The notes below the pieces were generated by a model. The model was not told the DNA's origin. It worked only from the letters and a program-made list of their open reading frames with translations, and searched no databases. From positions 3,798,501 through 3,862,500 of the forward strand of contig NZ_CP116304.1 in the NCBI RefSeq assembly GCF_028010285.1: a stretch of DNA of 64,000 nucleotides, written 5' to 3'. The DNA comes from Pseudomonas sp. Q1-7. Lineage in GTDB: Bacteria; Pseudomonadota; Gammaproteobacteria; Pseudomonadales; Pseudomonadaceae. Both the position numbers and the translations under genes were made by a program. This document shows, one piece after another, positions 45,814 through 57,247 of the stretch (the first letter of the stretch is position 1; each line of letters opens with the position of its first letter).

Positions 45814-47583
45814 CTATCCCGCCTCCACTCCAAACTGCAGCGCCGCCAACCGCGCATAGAGCGGGTTGCTGGCCACCAATTGCGCGTGGCGGCCGACCGC
45901 CACCACCCGGCCCCGCTCCATCACCGCGATGCGGTCGGCGTTCTGCACCGTGGCCAGGCGGTGGGCGATCACCAGGGTGGTGCGACCGCTCATCAACGCC
46001 GGCAGGGCCTGCTGGATCAAGTGTTCGCTTTCTGCATCCAGGGCGCTGGTGGCCTCGTCCAGCAGCAGGATCGGCGCATCCACCAGCAGCGCACGGGCAA
46101 TGGCCAGCCGCTGGCGCTGGCCGCCGGAGAGTCCGATGCCACCCTCGCCCAGATGGGTCTGGTAGCCCTGGGGCAGGCGGCTGATGAATGCGTGGGCATG
46201 GGCCGCGCGCGCCGCGGCTTCCACGTCGGCGTCACGAGCTTCGGGGCGGCCATAGCGGATGTTGTCCTCGACAGTGCCGTGGAACAGCGCGGGGTTCTGC
46301 GACACCAGGGCGAAGCAACGGCGCAGGTCGGCCGGGTCGAGCCGCGCCAGCGCCACGCCGTCCAGCCGGATGGCCCCCGCCTGGGGATCGAAGAAGCGCA
46401 GCAGCAGCTCGAAGACCGTGGTCTTGCCCGCGCCGGAGGGCCCCACCAGTGCCAGGGTTTCACCGGGCCGCACCTCCAGGCTGACGCCGTCCAGGGCGTT
46501 CACCTCGGGCCGGCCCGGATAGGCGAAACGCACCGCATCCAGTTCGATGCGCCCGCTGACCCGTTGCGGCAGCGCCATCCGCCCCACCTCGGGCGCCTGG
46601 ATGGCATTGCGCGCCTGCAGCAGTTCGGCGATGCGCTCGGCCGCCCCGGCGGCGCTCTGCAGTTCGCCGATCACCTCGCTGATGGCGCCGAAGGCGGCGC
46701 CCACGATCAGGCTGTAGAAGACGAAGGCCGCGAGGTCACCGGGCGAAATGCGCCCGGCGATCACGTCGCTGCCACCGACCCACAGCATCACCCCCACGGC
46801 CCCCAGCACCAGCAGGATCACCAGGGTGATCAGCCAGGCGCGCTGGGCGATGCGTTGCCGCGCGGTGTCGAAGGCACCTTCCACGGTGCGGGCGAAGCGC
46901 TGGCGATCCTGGGCCTGGTGGTTGTAGGCCTGCACCGTCTTGATCTGCCCCAGGGTCTCGCCGACATAGCTGCCGACATCGGCGATGCGGTCCTGGCTCT
47001 GCCGCGACAGGCGCCGCACACGCCGGCCGAAAAGGAGGATGGGCGCCAGCACCAGTGGCAAGGCCAGCAGCACGATGCCGGTGAGCTTGGGATTGGTGAC
47101 GAACAACAGACCGATGCCACCCACCAGCATGATGCCGTTGCGCAGCGCCATGGACAGCGACGAGCCGATCACCGATTGCAACAGCGTGGTATCGGCGGTC
47201 AGCCGCGACTGGATTTCCGAGGCGCGGTTGCTCTCGTAGAAGCCCGGATGCAACTGGATCAGGTGGTCGAACACGCGCTTGCGGATGTCCGCAACGAAAC
47301 GCTCGCCGATCCAGGAAACCAGGTAGAAGCGGGTGAAGGTTCCCGCCGCCAGGGCCAGTACCAGGCCGAAGAACAGCATGATGGAATGCCGCAGGGAAGC
47401 CTCGGACTGGGTCGCCAGCCCCTGATCCACCAACAGGCGGATGCCCTGCCCCATGGACAGGGTGATGCCGGCGGTGAACAGCAGCGCCAGCAACGCGCCG
47501 GCCACCCGCCAGCGGTAGGGTGCGACGAAGCGCGCGGCCATGCGCAGCGCATTGCGCCGCCCCGGAGAAAGGAACGAGGTCAT
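45814..47583 (-). CDS. ABC exporter, fused permease-ATPase (subfamily B)
   Basis: A 589-residue half-transporter. Six membrane segments occupy residues 15-310, and the nucleotide-binding domain follows with Walker A (GPSGAGKTTVFELL, about 375), the signature LSGGQRQRLAIARALL, Walker B (ILLLDEATSALD) and the switch histidine in VIAHRL. It would work as a homodimer like MsbA or BmrA; lipid or drug export is possible, substrate unknown. The ATG at 47583 starts MTSFLSPGRRNALR; the frame upstream is open but lacks a ribosome site. In P. aeruginosa the gene after rne is murB as I recall, so a junction lies here. Confidence 0.85.
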   Translation of the reverse strand: MTSFLSPGRRNALRMAARFVAPYRWRVAGALLALLFTAGITLSMGQGIRLLVDQGLATQSEASLRHSIMLFFGLVLALAAGTFTRFYLVSWIGERFVADIRKRVFDHLIQLHPGFYESNRASEIQSRLTADTTLLQSVIGSSLSMALRNGIMLVGGIGLLFVTNPKLTGIVLLALPLVLAPILLFGRRVRRLSRQSQDRIADVGSYVGETLGQIKTVQAYNHQAQDRQRFARTVEGAFDTARQRIAQRAWLITLVILLVLGAVGVMLWVGGSDVIAGRISPGDLAAFVFYSLIVGAAFGAISEVIGELQSAAGAAERIAELLQARNAIQAPEVGRMALPQRVSGRIELDAVRFAYPGRPEVNALDGVSLEVRPGETLALVGPSGAGKTTVFELLLRFFDPQAGAIRLDGVALARLDPADLRRCFALVSQNPALFHGTVEDNIRYGRPEARDADVEAAARAAHAHAFISRLPQGYQTHLGEGGIGLSGGQRQRLAIARALLVDAPILLLDEATSALDAESEHLIQQALPALMSGRTTLVIAHRLATVQNADRIAVMERGRVVAVGRHAQLVASNPLYARLAALQFGVEAG

Positions 47584-47703
47584 TGCAGAAGCTCGGGAGG
47601 GTTCGGGAATTGTCCGCTGCGCCACGGCGACAGGCGTTTCCGCGCGCCACCGACGCAACCCGATGAGTGGCCTGGCCCGACCGGCGCGGCGAAGCGGCGC
47701 GAC

Positions 47704-48144
47704 TCAGCGGTCGCCATCGAGGAAGCGCCCCTTATGGTCGGGCGACGGCAGCAGGCAGACCGCATGCCGGCCGAACAGCCGGTAGCGGTTCAGGGCGATG
47801 CGGTCATAACACCAGTCCCGCAGCCCCAAGGGCAGGAAACGGAACACGGCCAGCAACGGCCAGGGCGCCGGCAACTGGCGCAGGATGCGCGCGATGGCCT
47901 CGGAACGGACGTACAACTCGCGCCCCTCGACATAGAGCATCGTCGCGAAACGGTCGGTGGGCAGGCCGAACCAGCGCAGGATCGCCTGGCCTTCCGCGGA
48001 CTGCACCGCGGCAAGCCGGAACAACCTCGCCCGGTCATGACGGATCAGGAAGCGCACCCAGCCGTTGCACAGTGCGCAGACCCCGTCGAAAAGCACGACG
48101 CGCTCGCCGGGGCGGAGATGGGGCGGGTAACGTTCGGCATCCAT
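47704..48144 (-). CDS. DUF393 (DCC) thiol-disulfide-like protein
   Basis: A 146-residue protein of the DUF393 family named after its DxxCxxC motif, here FDGVCALCNGWVRFLI with the two cysteines at about 23 and 26. The thioredoxin-like layout suggests a redox or metal role, but no substrate is known. YDRIALNRYRLFG and the short tail are typical. It lies 121 bases upstream of the ABC exporter on the same strand; the two may form a loose operon. Confidence 0.8.
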   Translation of the reverse strand: MDAERYPPHLRPGERVVLFDGVCALCNGWVRFLIRHDRARLFRLAAVQSAEGQAILRWFGLPTDRFATMLYVEGRELYVRSEAIARILRQLPAPWPLLAVFRFLPLGLRDWCYDRIALNRYRLFGRHAVCLLPSPDHKGRFLDGDR

Positions 48145-48213
48145 GGGGTGTCCTGCAACGTCGGGAAAGTGCCGTCGATGGTAACCGAACGCCCCGGTAT
48201 CCGGTGAACGGCC

Positions 48214-49341
48214 TCAGGCCGGGTCGCCCCAGCCGAGCGGGTAGAGCAGCTCCTCCTTGTAGCCCGCCCAGACCCGCACCGCATCGGGGAAGGCCGCGTC
48301 CAGCGCCGGGTCGCCGCTGTCCACCAGCAGCGGACGGCCCTCCAGGGTGCCGAGCTTGCGCTTGGTGGCCACCACCCGCAGGTGGTCCAGGCCGATGGCG
48401 CGCAGCACGCGCGGGCTGATCTGCTGGTTGCCGCGACCGATGATATGCCCCTGGCCGCCGATGGCCGTCACCAGGAGCCGAGCCGGATGGCCATCCACCC
48501 ACTCGAACAACTGGGCCTCGGTCACATCACGCGCCAGCACTGCGCCATTCTCGATCACGTCCACGCCCAGCAGCGTGGTTTCCAGCCCCAGGTTGGCCGC
48601 CAGGCCGTGCAGCGTGGACCCCGGACCGAAGACGTAGCGCACGTCCTCCTCCCAGCTGTCGTTCAGCCAGTCGGCGAGCTCCACCAGCACCAGTTCCTCC
48701 GACTCCATGCCGCCCTGCTTGACGTGCTGCATGAAGTGCCCCTCCACCGGCACCGTCAGTTCGCCGTACCAGCGCGCCGCGACCTTGCCGTCGCGCAGGG
48801 CGGTTTCGTCCAGGTCGCGCACCTCGCCGCTGGCCAGGCGCACCAGCCCTCCCTCCACCAGGCGCCGCGCCAGTTCCCCGGCGGCACGCGGGCTGATGGC
48901 GTAGACCCCGGAATGGATCTTCACCCCGGCGGGAATACCCAGCACGGGTTGCCCCTCGCGTACGGCCGCACTGACATCCCGCGCCGTGCCGTCGCCACCG
49001 GCGAACAGGATCAGCGCGACCCCGGCCTCCTGCAGGGCCTCCACCGCCCGGCGGGTATCCTCGGCGCGGGTGGCGGGACCGTCCAAATGGCCCAGCACCC
49101 TATGGGAAAAACCCATCTCCGCCAGCAGGTCGGCGCCCATCGGGCCGGGGAAGGTCAGGAACTGGATACGCCCGGCCAGCGGCAGCAGACACTCCAGGGC
49201 CAGCCGGGTCCGCGCCGCCGAGCGGGGCTCGGCGCCCCTGGCAAGGGCCTCGGCGGCGACCCCGTCGCTGCCCTTGAGCGCCGCTGGGCCGCCCAGGCCG
49301 GCCAGGGGATTGATGATCAGGCCCATATGGAAGATCGACAT
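48214..49341 (-). CDS. ATP-NAD kinase-like protein (AcoX family)
   Basis: A 375-residue member of the AcoX/NAD-kinase-like superfamily (COG3199). IINPLAGLGGPAALKGSDG near the N-terminus and the kinase loop LFAGGDGTARDV are clear, with GIPAGVKIHSGVYAISP in the middle. Proteins of this branch are often predicted to phosphorylate NAD, but it differs from NadK, and enzymatic proof for Pseudomonas is lacking to my knowledge. GAGGT is five bases before the ATG at 49341. It lies head-to-head with the small gene at 49533. Confidence 0.78.
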   Translation of the reverse strand: MSIFHMGLIINPLAGLGGPAALKGSDGVAAEALARGAEPRSAARTRLALECLLPLAGRIQFLTFPGPMGADLLAEMGFSHRVLGHLDGPATRAEDTRRAVEALQEAGVALILFAGGDGTARDVSAAVREGQPVLGIPAGVKIHSGVYAISPRAAGELARRLVEGGLVRLASGEVRDLDETALRDGKVAARWYGELTVPVEGHFMQHVKQGGMESEELVLVELADWLNDSWEEDVRYVFGPGSTLHGLAANLGLETTLLGVDVIENGAVLARDVTEAQLFEWVDGHPARLLVTAIGGQGHIIGRGNQQISPRVLRAIGLDHLRVVATKRKLGTLEGRPLLVDSGDPALDAAFPDAVRVWAGYKEELLYPLGWGDPA

Positions 49342-49532
49342 GCTTACCTCTATCCGAACACTTGCCCCACCCTCGGGGGCCATCCACCAGGACCAGGGGA
49401 CTCGCACTTGGCATATTCGCTGCTAGTGTTTCCTGGTCTTTCGTATTTCCCGGCGCCGCGCTGGCGCCACTGTCACTGCGCGTTCACACGCCCTGCCTAG
49501 ACTGCGCGCAGCCCCTGAAGAGGAGACAGGCC

Positions 49533-49709
49533 ATGAGCTTGCGCAACAGCACCTCCGATCACCGCGTGATCCCGCTGCGGCCTAAGCAGCCGGTGGGCGG
49601 TGCCATCATCGACGCCGACGGCCGTGAAATTCCGATCACCGAGACCATGATCCAGCGCGCCTGCCAGGAACTGCACAAGCAACTGGCGGCCGAGCTGAAA
49701 CCGGCCTGA
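49533..49709 (+). CDS. Small conserved protein, 58 residues
   Basis: Begins MSLRNSTSDHRVIPLRPKQP and carries GGAIIDADGREIPITETMIQRACQELHKQ in its second half, split between a beta hairpin and a helix. AGGAG is nine bases before the ATG, and TAGACT at 49498 could be a -10. A small Pseudomonas family with this IIDxxGREIPIT motif exists (perhaps the PA1571 type); I am not certain of the name. Function unknown. The coding region is short, but the ribosome site and amino-acid pattern favour a real gene. Confidence 0.65.
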   Translation: MSLRNSTSDHRVIPLRPKQPVGGAIIDADGREIPITETMIQRACQELHKQLAAELKPA

Positions 49710-49744
49710 TGCCTTGAGGCCCGGAGGCAATCCCGGGCCGTCTC

Positions 49745-50875
49745 CTACACCAGCTCCGCACCCAGCGCCCGGACGATTTCCGCCAGACGCGGCGCATCCC
49801 CCTGCAAACGCACCCGCAGCCCATCGATCTCCCGCCGCACCGGATAGTGCTTGCGCAAGGCATCGAAGGCCGTGCAGCGCCGGGCCTCGTCCCCCACCAG
49901 GCTGCGGCGGAAGTCCGCATCGTCGCGGCGCGGGTCGTACACCGCGCGGCACAAGGTCGCCAGCGCCCAGGCCGGGTCGCTGCCGGCATTCAGCGCCAGT
50001 TCGCCCAGCCAGGGCGCCGGCAGCAGTTCGTCCAGTCGCACGCGTTCCGCCTGGCCGCTGGCGCGGCACCAGGCCTGGTAGACCTGCGCGGTACCGCGCA
50101 GCTTGCCGTCCAGGCTGTAGCCGGCGATATGCGGGGTGGCGATGCGGCACAGGCGCGCCAGTTCCACGTCGGCCAGGGGTTCGCCCTCCCAGACGTCCAG
50201 CACCACCCGCAGGTCGATGCGACGCCCGAGCAGCGCGCGCAAGGCCTGGTTGTCCACGACGGCGCCGCGGCTGGCGTTCACCAGCCAGGCCCCCTGGCGC
50301 AGGCGTTCGAGTCGCCCGGCGTCCAACAGATGATGGGTGCCGCGATCCAGTGGGGTGTGCAGGCTGATGGCGTCGCATTCGCGGAGGATGGTCTCCAGAT
50401 CGACATAATCGCCGCCCTCGGCCGCCTGGCGCGGCGGATCGCACACCAGCACCCGCCAGCCCAGGCCACGCAGCACGTCCACCAGGCGCCCGCCCACCTG
50501 GCCCGCGCCGACGACGCCGAACGTGCGCGTGGCGAGTTCGACACCTTCGTCCTCCGCCAGCACCAGCAGGCTGCCCAGCACGTAGTCCACCACGCCGCGA
50601 GCATTGCAGCCGGGGGCGCTGGACCAGGCGATGCCGGCCTCGGCGAAGTAGTCCAGGTCGAGGTGATCGGTACCGATGGTGCAGGTGCCGACGAAACGTA
50701 CCGGGCTGCCGGCCAGCAGGGCACGGTCGACGCGGGTCACCGAGCGCACCAGCAGCAACTCGGCATCGGCCAGGGCGGCAGCATCGATGGCGCGGCCCGG
50801 CAGGCGGCGGATGTCGCCCAGCGCACCAAAGAAGGCATCGACCAGGGGTATGTTTTCGTCGGCAACGATTCGCAT
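49745..50875 (-). CDS. pdxB: Erythronate-4-phosphate dehydrogenase
   Basis: A 376-residue NAD enzyme for the second step of the DXP-dependent pyridoxal phosphate pathway, 4-phosphoerythronate to 2-oxo-3-hydroxy-4-phosphobutanoate. It starts [16 protein letters not shown], and [26 protein letters not shown], the Rossmann [13 protein letters not shown] and the catalytic NASRGAVVD and TPHIAGYS segments are seen. The C-terminal dimerisation domain is present. Convergent with the small gene and divergent from the MATE pump. Confidence 0.93.
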   Translation of the reverse strand: MRIVADENIPLVDAFFGALGDIRRLPGRAIDAAALADAELLLVRSVTRVDRALLAGSPVRFVGTCTIGTDHLDLDYFAEAGIAWSSAPGCNARGVVDYVLGSLLVLAEDEGVELATRTFGVVGAGQVGGRLVDVLRGLGWRVLVCDPPRQAAEGGDYVDLETILRECDAISLHTPLDRGTHHLLDAGRLERLRQGAWLVNASRGAVVDNQALRALLGRRIDLRVVLDVWEGEPLADVELARLCRIATPHIAGYSLDGKLRGTAQVYQAWCRASGQAERVRLDELLPAPWLGELALNAGSDPAWALATLCRAVYDPRRDDADFRRSLVGDEARRCTAFDALRKHYPVRREIDGLRVRLQGDAPRLAEIVRALGAELV

Positions 50876-51133
50876 GGCAAGGCTCCGGCAGAGAGATCGC
50901 CATTCTACGCAATCGCCCCTTTGCGCGCCCCTGCTCCCCTCTTTTCTGACCGAGGCGACAGGGCGTAGACTACGGCTCCTTCAGCCTCCACGTCCCGTTC
51001 CGCCGGCAGCCTCTTCTGCAAAGGCGGGGACCGTGCACCGTTGCGAGCCCGTCGCGACCAGGCAGCTTCCAGACGCCCTTCAACCACCCTTTGCATGGAC
51101 ACCCCCGGTTCGCCCGGTGGATGCGTTATCGAT

Positions 51134-52516
51134 ATGGAACTCTCAGAAACCCCAGTCCAGACCCGCTTCACCCGCGCCCGCACGGAACTGCGCGCGCTGC
51201 TCAAGCTGGCCGCACCGATCATGGTCGCCCAGCTCTCCAACTCCGCCATGGGCTTCGTCGACGCCGTGATGGCCGGCCGTGTCGGTGCCCGGGACCTGGC
51301 CGCCGTCGCCCTCGGCAACTCCATCTGGATCCCGGTGTTCCTGCTGATGACCGGCATCCTGCTGGCAACCACCGCCAAGGTCGCCGAGCGCTTCGGTGCC
51401 GGGCGGCAGGACGAGATCGGCCCGCTGGTTCGCCAGGCCCTCTGGCTGGCCCTGGTGGTGGGCCTGTGCGGTGCCCTGCTGCTGATCAATGCACGCCCCG
51501 TGCTGCAACTGATGGGTGTGGACCCGGACCTGGTCGCCCCGGCCATGGGCTACCTGCACGGCATCGCCTTCGGCTTCCCGGCGGTGGCGCTGTACTACGT
51601 GCTGCGCTGCTTCAGCGACGGCCTGGGCCGTACCCGCCCGAGCATGGTGCTGGGGATCTGCGGCCTACTGCTGAACATCCCGCTGAACTACATCCTGATC
51701 TACGGCCACTTGGGCATGCCCGCCCTTGGCGGCGTGGGCTGCGGCTGGGCCAGCGGCCTGGTGATGTGGTTCCTGCTGCTGGGCATGTTCGGCTGGGTGA
51801 CCCGCGCCCCGGCATACAGGCCGAGCGGCCTGTTCGAGCGTTTCGACAAGCCAAGCTTGCCGGTGATCAGGCGTCTGCTGTCCATCGGCGGCCCCATCGG
51901 CATCGCGGTGTTCGCCGAGTCCAGCATCTTCGCCGTGATCGCCCTGCTGATCGGCGGCCTGGGCGCCACGGTGGTGGCCGGTCACCAGATCGCGCTGAAC
52001 TTCAGCGCCCTGATCTTCATGATTCCCTATGCCCTGGCGATGGCCGTCACCGTGCGCGTCGGCCAGGCCCTGGGACGTGGCGACCCGCGGGCGGCGCGCT
52101 TCGCCGCCGGCGTCGGGATCGGCGCCGCGCTGGCCTACGCCTGCCTGTCGGCCAGCCTGATGCTGCTGTGCCGCGAGCTGATCGCAAAGATGTACTCGCC
52201 CGACCCGGCGGTGATCGCGGTGGCGGCGATGCTGATCGTGTATTCCGCGCTGTTCCAGTTCTCCGACGCCATCCAGGTCGCCGCCGCCGGCGCCCTGCGG
52301 GGCTATCAGGACACCCGCGCGACCATGCTCATCACCTTGTTCGCTTACTGGGGCATCGGCCTGCCGGTGGGGTATGCCCTGGGCCTGGCCGACTGGCTGG
52401 GCGAACCCAGCGGCCCCAAGGGGCTCTGGCAGGGTCTGGTGGTGGGCCTGACCTGCGCGGCGGCACTGCTCAGCCTGCGCCTCGCGCGCAGCGCACGGGC
52501 GCGTATCCGCCGCTGA
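51134..52516 (+). CDS. MATE-family multidrug efflux protein (NorM/PmpM-like)
   Basis: A 460-residue inner-membrane exporter with 12 hydrophobic segments in two six-helix bundles. LAAPIMVAQLSNSAMGFVDA and NSIWIPVFLLMTGILLATT in the first bundle, and GGPIGIAVFAESSIFAVIAL in the second, are typical of NorM/PmpM. It would export cationic drugs in exchange for Na+ or H+. Start chosen at MELSETPVQTR (51134); an in-frame ATG at 51095 and others upstream are possible, with no clear ribosome site for any. It ends at a good hairpin terminator. Confidence 0.88.
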   Translation: MELSETPVQTRFTRARTELRALLKLAAPIMVAQLSNSAMGFVDAVMAGRVGARDLAAVALGNSIWIPVFLLMTGILLATTAKVAERFGAGRQDEIGPLVRQALWLALVVGLCGALLLINARPVLQLMGVDPDLVAPAMGYLHGIAFGFPAVALYYVLRCFSDGLGRTRPSMVLGICGLLLNIPLNYILIYGHLGMPALGGVGCGWASGLVMWFLLLGMFGWVTRAPAYRPSGLFERFDKPSLPVIRRLLSIGGPIGIAVFAESSIFAVIALLIGGLGATVVAGHQIALNFSALIFMIPYALAMAVTVRVGQALGRGDPRAARFAAGVGIGAALAYACLSASLMLLCRELIAKMYSPDPAVIAVAAMLIVYSALFQFSDAIQVAAAGALRGYQDTRATMLITLFAYWGIGLPVGYALGLADWLGEPSGPKGLWQGLVVGLTCAAALLSLRLARSARARIRR

Positions 52517-52518
52517 CG

Positions 52519-52547
52519 AAAAAGGGCCGCATCGCGCGGCCCTTCTT
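52519..52547. terminator. Bidirectional terminator between MATE gene and tusA
   Basis: AAAAAGGGCCGC-ATCGC-GCGGCCCTTCTT: seven-pair GC stem with A5 on one side; the reverse strand has GCGGCCCTTTTTC. It can stop both converging genes. Confidence 0.88.
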
Positions 52548-52562
52548 CATTGGCAGAGAGAA

Positions 52563-52802
52563 TCAGTCCGCCTTCTTGCGAATCCAGTAGAGATAGGTGC
52601 CCGCCTCTTCCGACTGGTCCAGCAGCTCGTGGCCGAGGAATACGCAGAACTTGGGAATGTCGCGGCGCGTCGAGGGGTCGGTGGCGATCACCTTGAGCAG
52701 GCCGCCGGCCGGCAGGTCGCGCACCTTGTTGTGCAGCATCATCACTGGCTCGGGGCAGTTCAGGCCGGTGGCGTCGAGGATGGCATCAGGCTGTTGGGAC
52801 AT
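52563..52802 (-). CDS. tusA: Sulfur carrier protein TusA
   Basis: A 79-residue sulfur transfer protein used in 2-thiouridine formation of tRNA and other sulfur routes. The active cysteine is in [21 protein letters not shown] with the CPxP motif, and the remaining [19 protein letters not shown] and tail are conserved. GGAG lies seven bases before the ATG at 52802, and the protein then begins MSQQPDAIL, so the longer open frame is not used. It is convergent with the MATE pump. Confidence 0.94.
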   Translation of the reverse strand: MSQQPDAILDATGLNCPEPVMMLHNKVRDLPAGGLLKVIATDPSTRRDIPKFCVFLGHELLDQSEEAGTYLYWIRKKAD

Positions 52803-52947
52803 GGGGCACTCCAAAAACTGGCCGCTATTGTGGCGCAAAGCCGAGTCTCCGCCCAGCCTTGCCGTTCCCACCGCGACGTCCGGCCACCAACGCCCCTCGC
52901 CAGCCCATGAAGGACGGTGCAGCATGGAGCTTTCCACGGAGGCCGGC

Positions 52948-53115
52948 ATGCCCGAATCCACCGAGCGCGACTGGTGTGTCAAGCGGCTGGATGACAACGG
53001 CAACGAGTTCGTCCTGCGTGCCGGCCTGACCCGCGAGGAGGCCGAACGCCTGGCGGCGGACTACCAGGCGCGGGGCCACAAACAGAGCTATTGGGCGGAG
53101 CCGATGCGGCCTTGA
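52948..53115 (+). CDS. Small hypothetical protein, 55 residues
   Basis: Starts [20 protein letters not shown] and continues [20 protein letters not shown], then [14 protein letters not shown] six bases before the ATG at 52948 is the best ribosome site; an in-frame ATG at 52924 is an alternative with its own weaker site. Composition and a helix of the EEAERL type suggest a folded soluble domain that might bind another protein. I do not recognise a family. It converges with rlmM across a six-base gap and is head-to-head with tusA. Confidence 0.6.
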   Translation: MPESTERDWCVKRLDDNGNEFVLRAGLTREEAERLAADYQARGHKQSYWAEPMRP

Positions 53116-53121
53116 CGCGTG

Positions 53122-54171
53122 CTACAGGCGGCGCAGGTGGCAGGTGACTTCCTCGCGGTCGTGGTAGAGCTGCTTGCAGGCGATGGAGGCTTTCACGCCC
53201 CGCCCCTTCAGGCCGGCCTCTATCCGCGCCAGCAACTTGCGCACCTCGGCGTAGCGCTGCTTCATCGGCAGCTTGAGGTTGACCACCGCCTCCTGGCACC
53301 ACCCCTCGCCCATCCAGGTTTCGATCATCGCCGCGGTGCGTGCGGGCTTCTCGACGATGTCGCAGACCATCCAGTTCACTGGCCGGCGCGGCTTGAAAGT
53401 GAAGCCGTCGGCGCGCTGGTGTTCGACGAAGCCCGAATACATCAGGCTTTCGGCCATGGGACCGTTGTCGACGGCGGTAACCTTGATCTCGCGCCGCACC
53501 AGTTGCCAGGTCCAGCCGCCCGGCGCGGCGCCCAGGTCGACCGCGGTCATGCCCGGCGCCAGGCGGGCATCCCATTGGTGCCGTGGAATGAACTGGTGCC
53601 AGGCCTCTTCCAGCTTGAGGGTGGAGCGGCTCGGCGCTTCGCGCGGGAACTTCAGGCGCGGGATGCCCATGGGCCAGAGCGCCGAGTTGTCCGGCTCGGC
53701 CAGGCCGACGAAGGCCTCGCGGCCGCTGCGGAAGGTCAGCAGCAGACGCGGCAGTTGCGCATCGTCCTTGAGCTTGCCGGCCTTGCTCAGGGCGGTGCGC
53801 AGGGGTTTTTCGAACTTGCGGCAGAAGGTGGACAGCTCCTTGCCTTCGTTGGTGTCCAGCACCTCCAGCCAGAGGCTGCCGCAGACCGGGAAGCCCGCCA
53901 GGGCGTCCAGCAGGACGGTGATACGGTCGGTCTCCGGCAACGGGACGTACTCGCCACGGGCCCACTGGCGGGGAAAGATCAGTTGGCTGAAACGCAGCTT
54001 GCGCATCAGGCGTTCGGCGCCGCCCGCTTCGCTGCAGACGAACTCGGCACAGGCGCTCTGGGGCTTGGCCCGGGGATATCCGGCCACATCGAGACGGGCG
54101 GCGTGCTCGGCGATCTCGGCACAGACTTCGCCTTCGAATCCGGGGCGGCAGTGCAACAGCAAGGTGTTCAT
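53122..54171 (-). CDS. rlmM: 23S rRNA C2498 2'-O-methyltransferase
   Basis: A 349-residue SAM methyltransferase with an N-terminal THUMP domain (LLHCRPGFEGEVCAEIAEHA) and a Rossmann catalytic part with DLGAAPGGWTWQLV, TAVDNGPMAESLM and NWMVCDIVEKP. The catalytic tetrad typical of 2'-O-methyltransferases is expected at Lys, Asp, Lys and Glu in this part; VNLKLPMKQRY is the second lysine block. AGGAGG seven bases before the ATG at 54171 is strong. It diverges from acnA with a 215-base gap. Confidence 0.93.
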   Translation of the reverse strand: MNTLLLHCRPGFEGEVCAEIAEHAARLDVAGYPRAKPQSACAEFVCSEAGGAERLMRKLRFSQLIFPRQWARGEYVPLPETDRITVLLDALAGFPVCGSLWLEVLDTNEGKELSTFCRKFEKPLRTALSKAGKLKDDAQLPRLLLTFRSGREAFVGLAEPDNSALWPMGIPRLKFPREAPSRSTLKLEEAWHQFIPRHQWDARLAPGMTAVDLGAAPGGWTWQLVRREIKVTAVDNGPMAESLMYSGFVEHQRADGFTFKPRRPVNWMVCDIVEKPARTAAMIETWMGEGWCQEAVVNLKLPMKQRYAEVRKLLARIEAGLKGRGVKASIACKQLYHDREEVTCHLRRL

Positions 54172-54386
54172 CGGGGTTCCTCCTGGGCGCGCACTATAGT
54201 TGCGCCGCAGCCGTTTTCACACAGCCCGACAAGCAAAATCCTACAGACCACATCCCTCCCGCCCTTGGAACCCCGTTGCCGTCCAGCCGGTCGGCTGATA
54301 TGGCGAGTCCCGCCAAGCAGAACTAGCTTTTTAGATTCTGTACGTGCAGCCGGCCCATGCCGTGTGGGCCTCAAGGAGAAAGTCCG

Positions 54387-57077
<2,691 letters not shown>

Positions 57078-57247
57078 GGCGGTCCTCGGCGCGCGGCCCC
57101 CTCGCGGCGCCGCGTGCCCGGGGGCACGGATAATCGCCGCCTCCTTGAACGCTTGGCAGCGAAATGCGGATAGACTGGCGCCGTAAGAAAAGGCTCAACC
57201 TTGACGCGCAGGTGCCGATAAGGATGTAAGCCTTGCGGAAGGACACC

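Noticed and set aside
42480-45857. Minus-strand open frame of 1125 codons opposite rne
   Set aside because: Its length comes from the lack of stops in repeated GC-rich coding DNA of rne; composition is unlike any real protein.
57144-57180. Sigma-54-like TTGGCA...TGC before aer
   Set aside because: The GG-GC spacing is nine bases instead of ten, and the region fits no activator site.
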